Source of the DNA: Paracoccus sediminilitoris
GTDB taxonomy: Bacteria; Pseudomonadota; Alphaproteobacteria; Rhodobacterales; Rhodobacteraceae
DNA length: 64,000 nucleotides
Assembly (NCBI RefSeq): GCF_003259195.1
Contig: NZ_QJPK01000015.1
Coordinates: forward strand, 1-64,000
Reading direction: 5' to 3'
A model generated the notes under the pieces. It was given only the letters and a program-made list of their open reading frames with translations. It searched no databases and had not been told where the DNA came from. Numbering within the stretch: the first letter of the stretch is position 1; the number at the start of each line of letters is the position of its first letter. Positions 30,629 through 40,163 of the stretch are shown here, one piece after another. The translations under genes and the position numbers were made by a program.

Positions 30629-31417
30629 TCAGGTGCTGCGCGGCGTCAGGAAACTGCGATCGGACGGTCCCAGGATGAATTCCAGAACATCACGCTCCAT
30701 CGCGGACACCTCGGTCTCGGCGCGGCTGCGCGCGGTGTCGCGGAACGATCCCTGCGCCAGGGCGGCCAGCATTTCCCGCAGCGCCAAGATATCGGTACGG
30801 GTTGCCCCACGCCGCTTCAGACCCACCAAGTTCAAACCGTCCAGATGGCCGCGCGGCCCCTGCACCAGACCATAGGGAATAACATCGGCCGTGACCATCG
30901 TGACCGCGCCGATCATTGCCCCGCGCCCGATACGCACCCATTGATGCACACCCGACAACCCGCCGATGATGACGTCATCCTCCAAGTGGCAATGCCCCGC
31001 GACCGAGGCGTTGTTCACCAGGATGACCCGGTCGCCGATGTGGCAATCATGCGCGACGTGTGCGCCCGACATGAACAGCCCGTCGTCGCCAACGATGGTG
31101 ATGCCGCCACCGCCTTCGGTTCCGGGGTTCATGGTGACATATTCGCGGACGCGGTTGCGGGCACCGATGCGCAGGCTGACATCCTCGCCCCGGAACTTCA
31201 GGTCCTGCGGGACCTCGCCGATGCAAGCGAAGGGAAAGACGACCGTGTCCTGCCCGATGCTGGTATCGCCAGCCACGACGACGTGGGACTTCAGAACCAC
31301 CCCCTGCGCCAGCTTGACCTTGGCACCGACGACGCAGAAAGGCCCGACGGTGACGCCATCGGCAATCTGGGCGCCCGGTTCGATGACGGCCGAAGGGTGG
31401 ATCAGGGTTTCAGGCAT
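30629..31417 (-). CDS. lpxA: UDP-N-acetylglucosamine acyltransferase
   Basis: Catalyses the first step of lipid A synthesis, the O-acylation of UDP-GlcNAc. The 262-residue product shows left-handed beta-helix hexapeptide repeats from the N-terminus and the catalytic His region [15 protein letters not shown] at about residue 120, followed by [20 protein letters not shown] and the C-terminal helices with [11 protein letters not shown]. It overlaps fabZ by 8 bases upstream, so the two are coupled. Confidence 0.97.
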   Translation of the reverse strand: MPETLIHPSAVIEPGAQIADGVTVGPFCVVGAKVKLAQGVVLKSHVVVAGDTSIGQDTVVFPFACIGEVPQDLKFRGEDVSLRIGARNRVREYVTMNPGTEGGGGITIVGDDGLFMSGAHVAHDCHIGDRVILVNNASVAGHCHLEDDVIIGGLSGVHQWVRIGRGAMIGAVTMVTADVIPYGLVQGPRGHLDGLNLVGLKRRGATRTDILALREMLAALAQGSFRDTARSRAETEVSAMERDVLEFILGPSDRSFLTPRST

Positions 31418-31889
31418 CGGCTTTCCGCGCCATCATGGCCGTGAATTCGGCTGAAGCGCAAAGCTGGCCGTCGACCATGGCCTTGCCTTCGAACTTCCAG
31501 ATCTTGCCGCCGCCGCGGATCGCCTTGACATGCAGTTCGACCACGTCGCCGGGAACCACCATGCGGCGGAACTTGCATTTGTCGATCCCCATGAAATAGG
31601 TCAGCATTTCCTCGTCCACGACGTTGATGCTGATGCCCACCACGATGGCGGCGGTCTGGGCCATCGCCTCGATGATGGTAACGCCCGGCATGACCGGCTG
31701 CTCGGGGAAGTGGCCCTGAAAATGAGGTTCGTTGGCGGTGACGTTCTTGATGCCGACGGCGCTTTCGAACGGCACGATGTCGCGCACCTTGTCGATGAAC
31801 AGGAAAGGGTAACGGTGCGGAATGATCCGCTTGATCAGCGACAGGTCTGCCTCGGTATAGGGGGCGGGATTGCGCGCGTCGTCGGCCAT
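31410..31889 (-). CDS. fabZ: 3-hydroxyacyl-[acyl-carrier-protein] dehydratase FabZ
   Basis: Dehydrates beta-hydroxyacyl-ACP in fatty acid synthesis and so competes with LpxA for hydroxyacyl-ACP. The 159-residue hot-dog protein has the catalytic His in [20 protein letters not shown] and the Glu that follows, plus [12 protein letters not shown]. It is the first gene of the lpx group here. The genes usually upstream (lpxD, bamA, rseP) are not here: the next gene upstream is the end of the MoxR operon, 78 bases away. Confidence 0.96.
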   Translation of the reverse strand: MADDARNPAPYTEADLSLIKRIIPHRYPFLFIDKVRDIVPFESAVGIKNVTANEPHFQGHFPEQPVMPGVTIIEAMAQTAAIVVGISINVVDEEMLTYFMGIDKCKFRRMVVPGDVVELHVKAIRGGGKIWKFEGKAMVDGQLCASAEFTAMMARKADA

Positions 31890-31921
31890 TTTCGTTCCTT
31901 CAGGCGGTTTTCAACGGGTTA

Positions 31922-31941
31922 CCAACCGGATGGACGGTTGG
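31922..31941 (-). terminator. weak hairpin at the end of the MoxR operon
   Basis: Stem CCAACCG (31922-31928) and CGGTTGG (31935-31941) with a 6-base loop, in the 78-base gap between the operon's last stop (31968) and the fabZ start. Few T residues follow on the minus strand. A terminator role is plausible but uncertain. Confidence 0.35.
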
Positions 31942-31967
31942 CAAGCATGCAGGGTGGCCACAGGCGA

Positions 31968-34052
31968 TCATGCGCCGCGGCCACGTCGGCCCTCGGCCAG
32001 CCAGCCAGTCAGAGCAAGCCCCGCGATGATCGCCAGCCACAGCCAACCCGGCATGACGGGGCGGCGCTCAAGTCCGGTGACGGTGGCGGCATCGCGTGGG
32101 GTGACCCCGATCCAGGGGCCGCCGACGCCGCTGCCGGTGGCGCGTCCGGGTCGCGTCTGGCGGACATCCGGCACGCCCTCTGACAGGGCCAGAACCGCGC
32201 CTCCGGATGCCGTCACCAGCGGTTCCAGCAGTGCCGCATCCGCCACCGTCTGTTCGAATTCGCGCGGTGCTGCGGGCCCAAGCGCCAGGACCCGGCTTTC
32301 GTTGCCGTTCTGCAGACGATAAAGGCCCGGCGCTTCCGCCGTCCAATTGGCGACAAAGCGCCCCGGCCCGTCCGGCTCCAGCGGCAGCGACCGCGTCGTC
32401 CCATCGGGCGTGATCACCACCAGCGGGCCGATCCGATCCTCCATCGAGCGACGGGTCACCCGAACGTCCAGTCCGTTGGTCACCTCGGCCAGCAGGGCTT
32501 CCTCCTCCAGCTCGGGCTCCTTCATCGACCAATGCGCGATGCGGCGCAGCAGCTCCAGCTGCGGACCACCGCCTTCGAAACCGCGCCCCCACAACCATGC
32601 CTGGTCCGAGGTCAGCAAGGCCACCCGACCTTCCCCCACCCGGTTCAGGATCAGCAGCGGATCGTCGTCCACACCGGTCATCGCGACCTGGGCATCAGGG
32701 TTCGGGGTCACCTGCGCCATGCGTAACCAGCGGCCCCAATCGGGATCGCCTTCGGCCGCGACGCCGGGCAGATCGGCGGTCACGGGGTGGCGGCGACCTT
32801 CCGCCGTCAGACGCGGCAGGAACGGTTCCTCGATCACGCGGCCGGTCGGACGGGCGGGCAGGATCTGGCCCATCGGTGACAGGTTCAGGCTTTCGACCGA
32901 TGCCATCTCGGGGCCCGCCGCCACCAGAACCGCCCCCCCGTCGCGCACATAGCGGACGATGTTCTGATAATATTCGGGCGGCAGGATGCCCCGCACCCGA
33001 TAGCGGTCAAAGATGATCAGGTCGAAATCGTCGATCCGTTCCAGGAACAATTCGCGCGTCGGAAAGGCGATCAGGGCCAGTTCGCTGATCGGCACGCCGT
33101 CCATCTTGTTGGGCGGACGCAGGATGTTGAAATGGATCAGATCGACGGATGCATCCGATTTCAGAAGGTTGCGCCATGTTCTTTCACCGGCGTGCGGCTC
33201 TCCGGAGATCAACAGAACGCGCAACCTGTCGCGGACCCCATTGATGCTGATGGCGGCGGAATTGTTGCGATCGGTCAGTTCGCCTTCGATCTGGGGCAGG
33301 ATGATCTGCACGACGTTCTGCCCCGCATGGCTCAGCGTGACCGGCAGCGACAGCGTGGTGTTCAGAGGAACCGCGAAAGTCTGTTCATCCTTGCCGTCCA
33401 GGGACAGGCGCAACGTGGCGCTGCCCTGACCAAGACCGGGTGGAACGGCGCCCTGGTCTTCGACACGCAGTCGGATCGTGACCTCTTGGTCGATCAGGCC
33501 AAAGGCCGGGGCCTGTTCGATGACCAGGCGGCGGTCCCAATCCTGCGGCTGGCCCGTCAGCAGCACATGCAGCGGCGCGGGCAGACCCGTCGGCACCATC
33601 TGCGGGTCATGCAGGCGGCCGTCGGTCAACGCGATGACCCCGGCCAGGCGGGCATCGGGTTCGGCGGCGACTGCCCGGGTGATCGCCGTGCCAAGCATCG
33701 TGCCATCCTCGTCATCGCCCACCGTGACGCGGCGCAGTTCGGTGTTCGGAAGCGCGCCGATCGCATCGCTCAACTGCGCGACCGCGCGATCGACCTGTTC
33801 GCGCCGTCCCGGCAGATCCTGGCTGGCCGATCGGTCGTACAGCAGGATCACGATATCGGACAGGCCGGCGCGCGTGCCGATCTCGAAGGCGGGACCGGCA
33901 AGGGCGATGGCCGCGGCCATCAGCGCCAATCCGCGCCACGCCCAACCGCGCAACCCGCGCCACAGCGCAAATCCCGCGACCAGCAGCGCCAGCGCCGCCA
34001 GTCCGGCGATGGCCCACCAGGGCAAGGCGGGGTCGAAACGCAGCGCGGTCAT
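31968..34052 (-). CDS. VWA-like membrane protein with glutamine-amidotransferase-like region
   Basis: A 694-residue membrane protein of unknown role, last gene of the MoxR operon. Two N-terminal helices (about 11-31 and 35-55) precede a soluble part; a further helix lies near residues 665-687. The segment IVILLYDRSASQDLPGRR has the D-x-S-x-S pattern of a von Willebrand A metal site. The middle (residues about 250-450) resembles the amidotransferase-like part of such proteins (LRVLLISGEPHAG, IIFDRYRV, RYVRDGGAVLVAAGPE). The start ATG overlaps the previous stop (ATGA). It is probably part of a MoxR-linked envelope complex. Confidence 0.82.
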   Translation of the reverse strand: MTALRFDPALPWWAIAGLAALALLVAGFALWRGLRGWAWRGLALMAAAIALAGPAFEIGTRAGLSDIVILLYDRSASQDLPGRREQVDRAVAQLSDAIGALPNTELRRVTVGDDEDGTMLGTAITRAVAAEPDARLAGVIALTDGRLHDPQMVPTGLPAPLHVLLTGQPQDWDRRLVIEQAPAFGLIDQEVTIRLRVEDQGAVPPGLGQGSATLRLSLDGKDEQTFAVPLNTTLSLPVTLSHAGQNVVQIILPQIEGELTDRNNSAAISINGVRDRLRVLLISGEPHAGERTWRNLLKSDASVDLIHFNILRPPNKMDGVPISELALIAFPTRELFLERIDDFDLIIFDRYRVRGILPPEYYQNIVRYVRDGGAVLVAAGPEMASVESLNLSPMGQILPARPTGRVIEEPFLPRLTAEGRRHPVTADLPGVAAEGDPDWGRWLRMAQVTPNPDAQVAMTGVDDDPLLILNRVGEGRVALLTSDQAWLWGRGFEGGGPQLELLRRIAHWSMKEPELEEEALLAEVTNGLDVRVTRRSMEDRIGPLVVITPDGTTRSLPLEPDGPGRFVANWTAEAPGLYRLQNGNESRVLALGPAAPREFEQTVADAALLEPLVTASGGAVLALSEGVPDVRQTRPGRATGSGVGGPWIGVTPRDAATVTGLERRPVMPGWLWLAIIAGLALTGWLAEGRRGRGA

Positions 34053-36796
34053 CGGGTCAGGGCCTCTTCGGTTCTCAGGCGGTCCAGCAGGGCAGGCACG
34101 TGGACCTGATCGGACTTGTAGTTGCCGGTCAGCACATAGGTGATCAGGTTCACGCCGAAGCGCAGTGCCATTTCACGCTGTTCCTCGCCCTCCCAGCCCG
34201 ATCCGATGGGAAAGACGGGATAGCCGTCATCGTCGATGGCCCAAGCCTCGGCCCAGCTGTTCCCGCCGATGATGACCGGGCTGACGCCGTCGTTCAGCTG
34301 GCGGAAGGGGTTGCCTTCGGCGGCCTGCGCGCCCACCGGCGGGGCCTCGACCCAGACCGGGTTGCCGCGCCATCTGCCGGGAAAATCGTCAAGCAGATAG
34401 AAGGTGCGGGTCAGGACGTGATCCTGGGGAATGGGGGCCAACGGAGGAATGTCCAAGGGGGCGGCCAGGGCCTGAAGGGTATCACTCATGTCGGGGCCGC
34501 CGACGCCCGCCACATCGCCGTCGCGGGTGTCGAACATGATGACCCCGCCCGACCGCAGGAAGGCGTTCAGCCGCATATAGGCGCGCGGCGAAGGCGCCGG
34601 TTGATCCGGGGTGATCGGCCAATAAAGGAATGTCAGCAGGGACAGGTCGTCGCTGTCCAGATCCACGCCGATCGGGGCGCCCGGCTCGACCGAGCTGCGC
34701 TGCCGCAGCGTTGCCGACAATCCGCGCAGTCCCTGCTCGGATGCGGTATCGATCCGCTCGTCGCCCGTCACGACATAGGCCAGGGCAACCTCGTTGGCGG
34801 CGCGGATTAGGTCGGGGTCAAGGTCCTGCGCCATCGCGGCCGGTCTCGGAAGCAGCGCCAAGGCCAGCATCACCGCCGCGACCCGTCCGCCACGCCCCAG
34901 CCAGGCCGAGCCGACGGCATCCAGCGCCAGCAGCACCGCCGCGCAAGCCAGCAACAACCCCATCAGGTCGCGCCCCGTCGTCGCATCGGGACGTGCGACG
35001 CTGGCCTCGGGCCAGTCGGCAAGGGTGATCGGACCGCCGGCATTCAGCGCCTGCTGGCGTTCGCCCGCAACATAGATGCCCGCGGGACGGTCGGCGCCCG
35101 GACCCTGCGCCATCTGGGCTGCCGGGACCGGGGCCAACCCTTCGACCGCAGCCGCGTTGCCGAAACCGTCCAGCACCTCGACCGGCGTCCAGAAGGGCAG
35201 CTGTCGGTCGTCGGCGCCACCGTTGCGGGCCGCGGCGCCCGCAGTGGCCACAAGGCGCTGCATCATCTGGACGAACAGCTCGGACAGGGGCAGCGACGAC
35301 CATTCCGCATTGGCGGTGACATGCACCAGAACGACCTGTCCCTGCCCCAGGCGGTCGCGGGTCATCAGCGGCGTGTCATCGGTCAGCGCGGCGATGGTCT
35401 TGCCCGCCAGGTCCGGCGCGGGCTGCGCCATCAGCTGGGCCCGCACCGTCACGTCATCGGGAATGCGCAACCCCGCAAAGGGTCCGTCCTGATCGAAGGG
35501 CTTGATCCCCCGCGGTTCCCCCCAGCTGAGCGCCCCGCCGATATCGCGCCCCCCTTGCCGCAGATCGACCGGCAGCAACGGTTCCTGGTCCAGCCGGTCG
35601 TAACCGGCCATTCGGGGCCCCCCGAACCGGACCAGCAACCCACCCTGTTCCACCCATTCGGCCAGCTCTCCGATCTCGGCAAGTTGGACTTGGTCAGCCA
35701 GAATGATGACATCGGGCGCGGCATCCAGAACATCGCCCAGGCTCCCTTCGATCAGGTCCGATGTCGGGGCCAGCGCCTGTCGCAGATAATGAACCTGCGA
35801 CAGCAGTTCCTGGGCCTCGGATTGTTCGGCAGGATCACCGACCAGCGCCACCTTGCGCCGCTTGACCCGATCATCGGCCAGGACGACCGCACCGGCATGG
35901 GTGTCGCCCTGGATGCGAAAGCTGGTGATGCGGTTGCGCAGTTCGGGCGGCAGATCGATGGCGACACGGCGCGTGGTGATGCCGGCGCTTGTCTCCGGGG
36001 CATCCGGCGTCAACTGCGCCAGCGCCCGGGGAATGCCCTGCGGGTCGGGGCCGATCGCCTCGACCTGCGAGGCGGCGTCAGTGGTCCCGCGCAGGATCAG
36101 GGTGGGCATCTGTCCGTCCTGCAGGGCCAACGTCCGCAATGCGCCGGTCGGCGGGATGACGGTCACCGGACCCATTCCAGTCAGCTGCCCCAACCAATCG
36201 GCGCGTCCCGGGTAATCCGTGCCATCGGCCAGCCACAGCGTGGAAAGTCTGCCCTGAGGCGCGTCAGCCAATGAAGTGGATGCACCGGAGACCAGCCCCG
36301 ATTGCCATGCAACCGGCCTTGCCGCCCGCAGCGCTGCGATCAGGCTGTCGGCTGGCTGAAAGGCGATGGACCCCGCGATGGGGCGCGCATCGGCCATCAC
36401 CAATGCGGCAGGACGACCGGCAGTTGCGGCATCGGCCAAGGCCGCCTCGGCGCGCGCTTGTCTGGCGGCCCATTCAGGTGCGGCGGCCCATCCGGTATCC
36501 ATGACGACCAGCAGCGGGCCGGTGGCATCGTCACGGGGCGCGGGTTTCCAGACCGGTCCGGCGAATGCCAGGATCAGCGCAGCCACCGCCAACAGGCGCA
36601 GCAACAGCAGCCACCATGGCGTGCGACGGGCGACGGGGCTTTTGTCGGTCAGACCCTGCAACAGCGCCACACCGGGAAAGACGATGCGCTTCGGTGCTGG
36701 CGGCATGGCGCGCAGGATCACCCACAGAACCGGCAGCGCCACCAGCGCGCCCAGCACCCAAGGTGCGGCAAATCCCAACGGCCCAAGGATCAGCAT
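34049..36796 (-). CDS. DUF4159 protein with BatA-type N-terminal membrane domain
   Basis: A 915-residue protein. The N-terminus (about 1-80) has two helices and the BatA-like sequence LPVLWVILRAMPPAPKRIVF with RRTPWWLLLLRLLAVAALIL. A long soluble middle follows, then a helix near 650 (LLLACAAVLLALDAVGSAWL) and another near 675, and a C-terminal DUF4159 domain (LTFLYWPITPDQPAPSPRAY, FLRSGGVIMFDTRDG). The start ATG overlaps the DUF58 stop by one base (TGATG). Function unknown; the domain often accompanies MoxR ATPases. Confidence 0.88.
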   Translation of the reverse strand: MLILGPLGFAAPWVLGALVALPVLWVILRAMPPAPKRIVFPGVALLQGLTDKSPVARRTPWWLLLLRLLAVAALILAFAGPVWKPAPRDDATGPLLVVMDTGWAAAPEWAARQARAEAALADAATAGRPAALVMADARPIAGSIAFQPADSLIAALRAARPVAWQSGLVSGASTSLADAPQGRLSTLWLADGTDYPGRADWLGQLTGMGPVTVIPPTGALRTLALQDGQMPTLILRGTTDAASQVEAIGPDPQGIPRALAQLTPDAPETSAGITTRRVAIDLPPELRNRITSFRIQGDTHAGAVVLADDRVKRRKVALVGDPAEQSEAQELLSQVHYLRQALAPTSDLIEGSLGDVLDAAPDVIILADQVQLAEIGELAEWVEQGGLLVRFGGPRMAGYDRLDQEPLLPVDLRQGGRDIGGALSWGEPRGIKPFDQDGPFAGLRIPDDVTVRAQLMAQPAPDLAGKTIAALTDDTPLMTRDRLGQGQVVLVHVTANAEWSSLPLSELFVQMMQRLVATAGAAARNGGADDRQLPFWTPVEVLDGFGNAAAVEGLAPVPAAQMAQGPGADRPAGIYVAGERQQALNAGGPITLADWPEASVARPDATTGRDLMGLLLACAAVLLALDAVGSAWLGRGGRVAAVMLALALLPRPAAMAQDLDPDLIRAANEVALAYVVTGDERIDTASEQGLRGLSATLRQRSSVEPGAPIGVDLDSDDLSLLTFLYWPITPDQPAPSPRAYMRLNAFLRSGGVIMFDTRDGDVAGVGGPDMSDTLQALAAPLDIPPLAPIPQDHVLTRTFYLLDDFPGRWRGNPVWVEAPPVGAQAAEGNPFRQLNDGVSPVIIGGNSWAEAWAIDDDGYPVFPIGSGWEGEEQREMALRFGVNLITYVLTGNYKSDQVHVPALLDRLRTEEALTR

Positions 36797-37662
36797 CAAT
36801 GCACCCCCTTGGGGCCCAGAACCGCCCAGATCCGGCCCAAAATTTGCGCCGGATCGTCTGATGTCACGTGGTGGTCGAACTGCCAGCCGGCCTGCGCGCA
36901 CCGTTCGCGCAGCCAGTCGCGTCGCGCGGCAAGGCGGGCCAAATATGCATCGCGAAGGCCCTGCGCGTCGCGGCTGTCATGGCGGGTTGCAGCCGCAGGG
37001 GCGCGGAATTCGACGGCACCTTCAAAGGGGAAATTTTCTTCATCCGGGTCAAGGATTTGCACAGCAATCCCTCGAACTCCAAGACCGGCCGCACGTTGCA
37101 GGGCCTGGGCGATCCAACCGGGGTCGGACAGAAAATCCGACAGGATCAGCACGTGGCGATCCGGGCGCAGTTCGGTCAGTGGAAAGTCCGCCGGTGCGGG
37201 CCTGCACAGGGCTTCGGCCAGGCGATCGGCCTGAAGCCGCCCCGTCCCTGCCGCCTGCCCCAGCAATCCCACCTTTTCGCCGCCGCGCAGCAACAGCATT
37301 CCCAAGGCCAGCGCCAGGACGCGGCCCCGTTCGGCCTTGGTGGGGCGATCCGGGCCGCCGGAAAAATCCATGTCCGGGGATGGCGACAGCCAGATCTGCG
37401 CGGTCTGGGCGCTTTGCGCCTCGCGGTCGCGGACGAACTCCGTGTCCGAACGGGCCGAGCGTCGCCAATCGATGCTGCGCGCGCCGTCGCCGACACCTGC
37501 GGGGCGATACTGCCAGAAATCCTCGCCGGGACCGGCGCGGCGCAGACCATGCGCCCCCGGCGCGATCATGGCCGCCAGCCGTTCCGAGGCCAGCATAAGG
37601 GCGGGCAGATGGGCGCTGGCCGCATCGGCCCGGGTACGAAGGTCGGACGGTTTCCCGATCAT
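36796..37662 (-). CDS. DUF58 domain protein
   Basis: A 288-residue soluble protein with the DUF58 core (FWQYRPAGVGDGARSIDWRR) and later a Rossmann-like VWA fold with QIWLSPSPDMDFSG, where the metal-site pattern D-x-S-x-S is not intact. DUF58 proteins pair with MoxR AAA+ ATPases. The start overlaps the moxR stop (ATGA) and the stop overlaps the next start (TGATG), so the four genes are tightly coupled. Confidence 0.93.
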   Translation of the reverse strand: MIGKPSDLRTRADAASAHLPALMLASERLAAMIAPGAHGLRRAGPGEDFWQYRPAGVGDGARSIDWRRSARSDTEFVRDREAQSAQTAQIWLSPSPDMDFSGGPDRPTKAERGRVLALALGMLLLRGGEKVGLLGQAAGTGRLQADRLAEALCRPAPADFPLTELRPDRHVLILSDFLSDPGWIAQALQRAAGLGVRGIAVQILDPDEENFPFEGAVEFRAPAAATRHDSRDAQGLRDAYLARLAARRDWLRERCAQAGWQFDHHVTSDDPAQILGRIWAVLGPKGVH

Positions 37663-38666
37663 GCCGCGCGACGGCCGCCGATCCGGTCATCCAGCAGGCG
37701 GTTCACAAGCGCGTCGATGCCCTGCCCCTGCGCCCGCGCCGCAAAGGACAGCGCCATGCGATGGCGCAGGACGGGCGCGGCCATCGCCGCCACATCGTCC
37801 AGCGTCGGCGCATAGCGCCCGTTCAGGACCGCCCGGGCCCGCGTCACCAGCATCAGCGCCTGCGCCGCGCGCGGCCCCGGTCCCCAGATCAGCGCATCGC
37901 GGATGAAGGCCGGTGCCTCGGGGGTCGACGGACGGCAGGCGCGGACCAGATCCAGAATCGCCTCGACCACCGTTTCGCCGACGGGCATTTGGCGGATCAG
38001 GCGCTGCGCGGCGATCAGGTCATCGGCCGCGAAGGCGGCATGGGGCGCACCCTCCAGCAAGCCGGTGGTGGCCAACAGGATGTCGCGTTCGGTGTCGCGG
38101 TCGGGATAATCGACGTCGATCTGCAGCAGGAACCGGTCCAGCTGCGCCTCGGGCAGCGGATAGGTGCCTTCCTGTTCGATCGGGTTCTGGGTCGCCAGCA
38201 CGTGGAAGGGACGGCCAAGGGGGCGGTGCTGGCCGCTGACCGTCACCTCGCGTTCCTGCATGGCCTGCAGCAGGGCCGACTGGGTGCGCGGGCTGGCGCG
38301 GTTGATCTCATCGGCCATCAGCAGCTGGGTGAAGACCGGACCTTCGATGAACCGAAACGCGCGGCTGCCGTCGGGCAGCGCGTCCAGCACCTCGGACCCA
38401 AGGATGTCGGCGGGCATCAGGTCGGGCGTGAACTGGATGCGCTGGCTGTCCAGCCCCATCACGGTGGCCAGCGTGTCCACCAGCATCGTCTTGCCCAGAC
38501 CGGGCTGTCCAACCAGCAGCGCATGCCCGCCGGCCAGGATCGCCGCCAGTACCTGCTCGACCACCTCATGCTGGCCGACGAAACGCTTTTCCACGCTCAG
38601 CCGTGCTTCGGACAGGCGCGCCGCAAGGGCCTGAACCTCTTGCACCAGAATTTCGTCCGACGTCAT
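37659..38666 (-). CDS. MoxR-family AAA+ ATPase
   Basis: A 335-residue AAA+ ATPase expected to act as a chaperone that assembles or activates the neighbouring membrane proteins. Seen: Walker A GQPGLGKTML near 60, Walker B ADEINRASPRTQSALLQAMQ (MADEIN) near 125, VLATQNPIEQEGTYPLPEAQ with sensor 1 and LDRFLLQIDVDYP. The start ATG 38664-38666 is supported by AGAAGGGC upstream; the longer in-frame reading has no ribosome site. It is the first gene of the four-gene operon and divergent from the DUF1285 gene (64-base gap). Confidence 0.94.
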   Translation of the reverse strand: MTSDEILVQEVQALAARLSEARLSVEKRFVGQHEVVEQVLAAILAGGHALLVGQPGLGKTMLVDTLATVMGLDSQRIQFTPDLMPADILGSEVLDALPDGSRAFRFIEGPVFTQLLMADEINRASPRTQSALLQAMQEREVTVSGQHRPLGRPFHVLATQNPIEQEGTYPLPEAQLDRFLLQIDVDYPDRDTERDILLATTGLLEGAPHAAFAADDLIAAQRLIRQMPVGETVVEAILDLVRACRPSTPEAPAFIRDALIWGPGPRAAQALMLVTRARAVLNGRYAPTLDDVAAMAAPVLRHRMALSFAARAQGQGIDALVNRLLDDRIGGRRAA

Positions 38667-38730
38667 GACAATGCCCTTCTGCTGCTTTAGACAGAAGCAT
38701 ATGCAGTTGGGGTGGAGGCGACCAGATCGA

Positions 38731-39276
38731 ATGGCGGAAAACAGTGACAAAGCCGTGAGCGCCGAGGGCTTGGCCCAGATTGCAAGCAAGGCGGCCAAGG
38801 GTGGCCTGCCACCCGTGCATCTGTGGAACCCGCCCTATTGCGGGGAAATGGACCTGGTGATCCGTGCGGACGGCACCTGGATCCATGACGGCACGCCCAT
38901 CGGGCGACAGGCGATGGTACGGCTTTTTTCGACGATCCTGAAGCGTGAGGGCGACAAGTTCTTTCTGGTCACGCCGGTCGAAAAGCTGGGCATTACCGTC
39001 GAGGACGCCCCCTTCATCGCCACGGATGCCGATGTCGATCCCGACCGGATCACCTTCACCACCAATATGGGCGACCAGGTCGTGGCGGGGCCGGACCACG
39101 CCATCATCATGCGCGGCGACGTGCATGAACCGCGCCCCTATGTCCATGTCCGCGCGGGCCTCGAGGCGCTGATCGACCGCAAGACCTTCTATCGGCTGGC
39201 TGCCGCGGCCGATCCCGGCCCCGACGGGCGCGTCGGCGTCACGTCGCAGGGTGCCTTTTTCGCATTGGAGCCCTGA
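38731..39276 (+). CDS. DUF1285 domain protein
   Basis: A 181-residue soluble protein of unknown function. It matches the DUF1285 pattern: PPVHLWNPPYCGEMDLVIRA, DGTWIHDGTPIGRQAMVRLF, FLVTPVEKLGITVEDAPFIA. The start at ATG 38731 is supported by GGAGG 14 bases upstream and gives a typical N-terminus. The stop overlaps the next start (TGATG), so it is probably translated together with the isomerase-like gene. Confidence 0.88.
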   Translation: MAENSDKAVSAEGLAQIASKAAKGGLPPVHLWNPPYCGEMDLVIRADGTWIHDGTPIGRQAMVRLFSTILKREGDKFFLVTPVEKLGITVEDAPFIATDADVDPDRITFTTNMGDQVVAGPDHAIIMRGDVHEPRPYVHVRAGLEALIDRKTFYRLAAAADPGPDGRVGVTSQGAFFALEP

Positions 39277-40040
39277 TGCCGCGCTTTGCCGCCAACCTGA
39301 CACGGATGTTCACCGAGTTGCAGATGTTCGACCGTTTCGCGACGGCGGCCGAGGCGGGCTTTACCGGGGTCGAGATCCTGTTTCCCTATGACCTTGCTGC
39401 CCCGCAGATGTACCGTGCCGCCGTCAAGGCTGGGGTCGAGATCGTGCTGATCAACGCCCCGCCCCCGAACTGGGCGGGTGGTCCGCGGGGATTTGCGGCG
39501 ATTCCGGGCAATGAAACGCGGTTCCGCCACGATTTCGAACGCAGCCTGCGCGTCGCCGAGGCGTTGCGTGCGCGCCATGTCCACATCATGGCCGGCAAGG
39601 CCACAGGCGCCTTGGCCATGCAGACCTATGTCGAAAACCTGAAATGGGCAGCCCAACGCGCGCCCCATACCAGCCTGACGATCGAGCCGCTGAACCAGAC
39701 CGACCATCCGGGCTATTTCCTGTCGGGCTATGACATGGCGGCGGATGTGATCGACCGGGTGGGGGCGCCCAATGTCGGACTGCAACTGGACACCTATCAT
39801 GCGCAGATCATCACCGGCGACATGCAGGGCGTCTGGTCGAAACACGCATCCCTGGTGCGGCACATCCAGATCGCCGGCCATCCCGGACGGCACGAGCCCG
39901 ATATCGGCACGCTGGACCACAGCGGATTCTTCCGCGACCTGGATGCCAGAGGCTATCGTGGCTGGGTCAGCGCCGAATACGAACCCGCCCGGACGACAGT
40001 CGCGGGCCTTGACTGGCTGCGGCGTGCAGGTCAGCCTTGA
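39276..40040 (+). CDS. hyi: hydroxypyruvate isomerase family protein
   Basis: A 254-residue TIM-barrel isomerase of the xylose isomerase-like group. Motifs include MPRFAANLTRMFTELQMFDR, GVEILFPYDLAA, the metal/acid site TIEPLNQTDHPGYFLSG, LQLDTYHAQIITGD, HIQIAGHPGRHEPD and GWVSAEYEP. The Hyi enzyme interconverts hydroxypyruvate and tartronate semialdehyde in glyoxylate use, but the related OtnI acts on 2-oxo-tetronates, so the exact substrate is open. Linked translationally to the DUF1285 gene. Confidence 0.8.
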   Translation: MPRFAANLTRMFTELQMFDRFATAAEAGFTGVEILFPYDLAAPQMYRAAVKAGVEIVLINAPPPNWAGGPRGFAAIPGNETRFRHDFERSLRVAEALRARHVHIMAGKATGALAMQTYVENLKWAAQRAPHTSLTIEPLNQTDHPGYFLSGYDMAADVIDRVGAPNVGLQLDTYHAQIITGDMQGVWSKHASLVRHIQIAGHPGRHEPDIGTLDHSGFFRDLDARGYRGWVSAEYEPARTTVAGLDWLRRAGQP

Positions 40041-40070
40041 CAGTGCGCGTGATAATTTCCAACGATCAGG

Positions 40071-40096
40071 GGAACTTGCACAAAGGCTGCGCCGTT
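40071..40096 (+). promoter_or_regulatory. EcfG-type (general stress) promoter-like sequence
   Basis: GGAAC (40071-40075), 17 bases, CGTT (40093-40096) matches the alphaproteobacterial general stress response promoter pattern GGAAC-N16/17-CGTT exactly. It lies about 68 bases upstream of the 24-residue peptide gene. Whether this organism carries EcfG is not known from the window. Confidence 0.6.
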
Positions 40097-40163
40097 CATT
40101 GATCGACGCGCCGATATGCAGGGACAAAATCAGGCACTCGGCGCCTGTAACAAGGGGAACACC

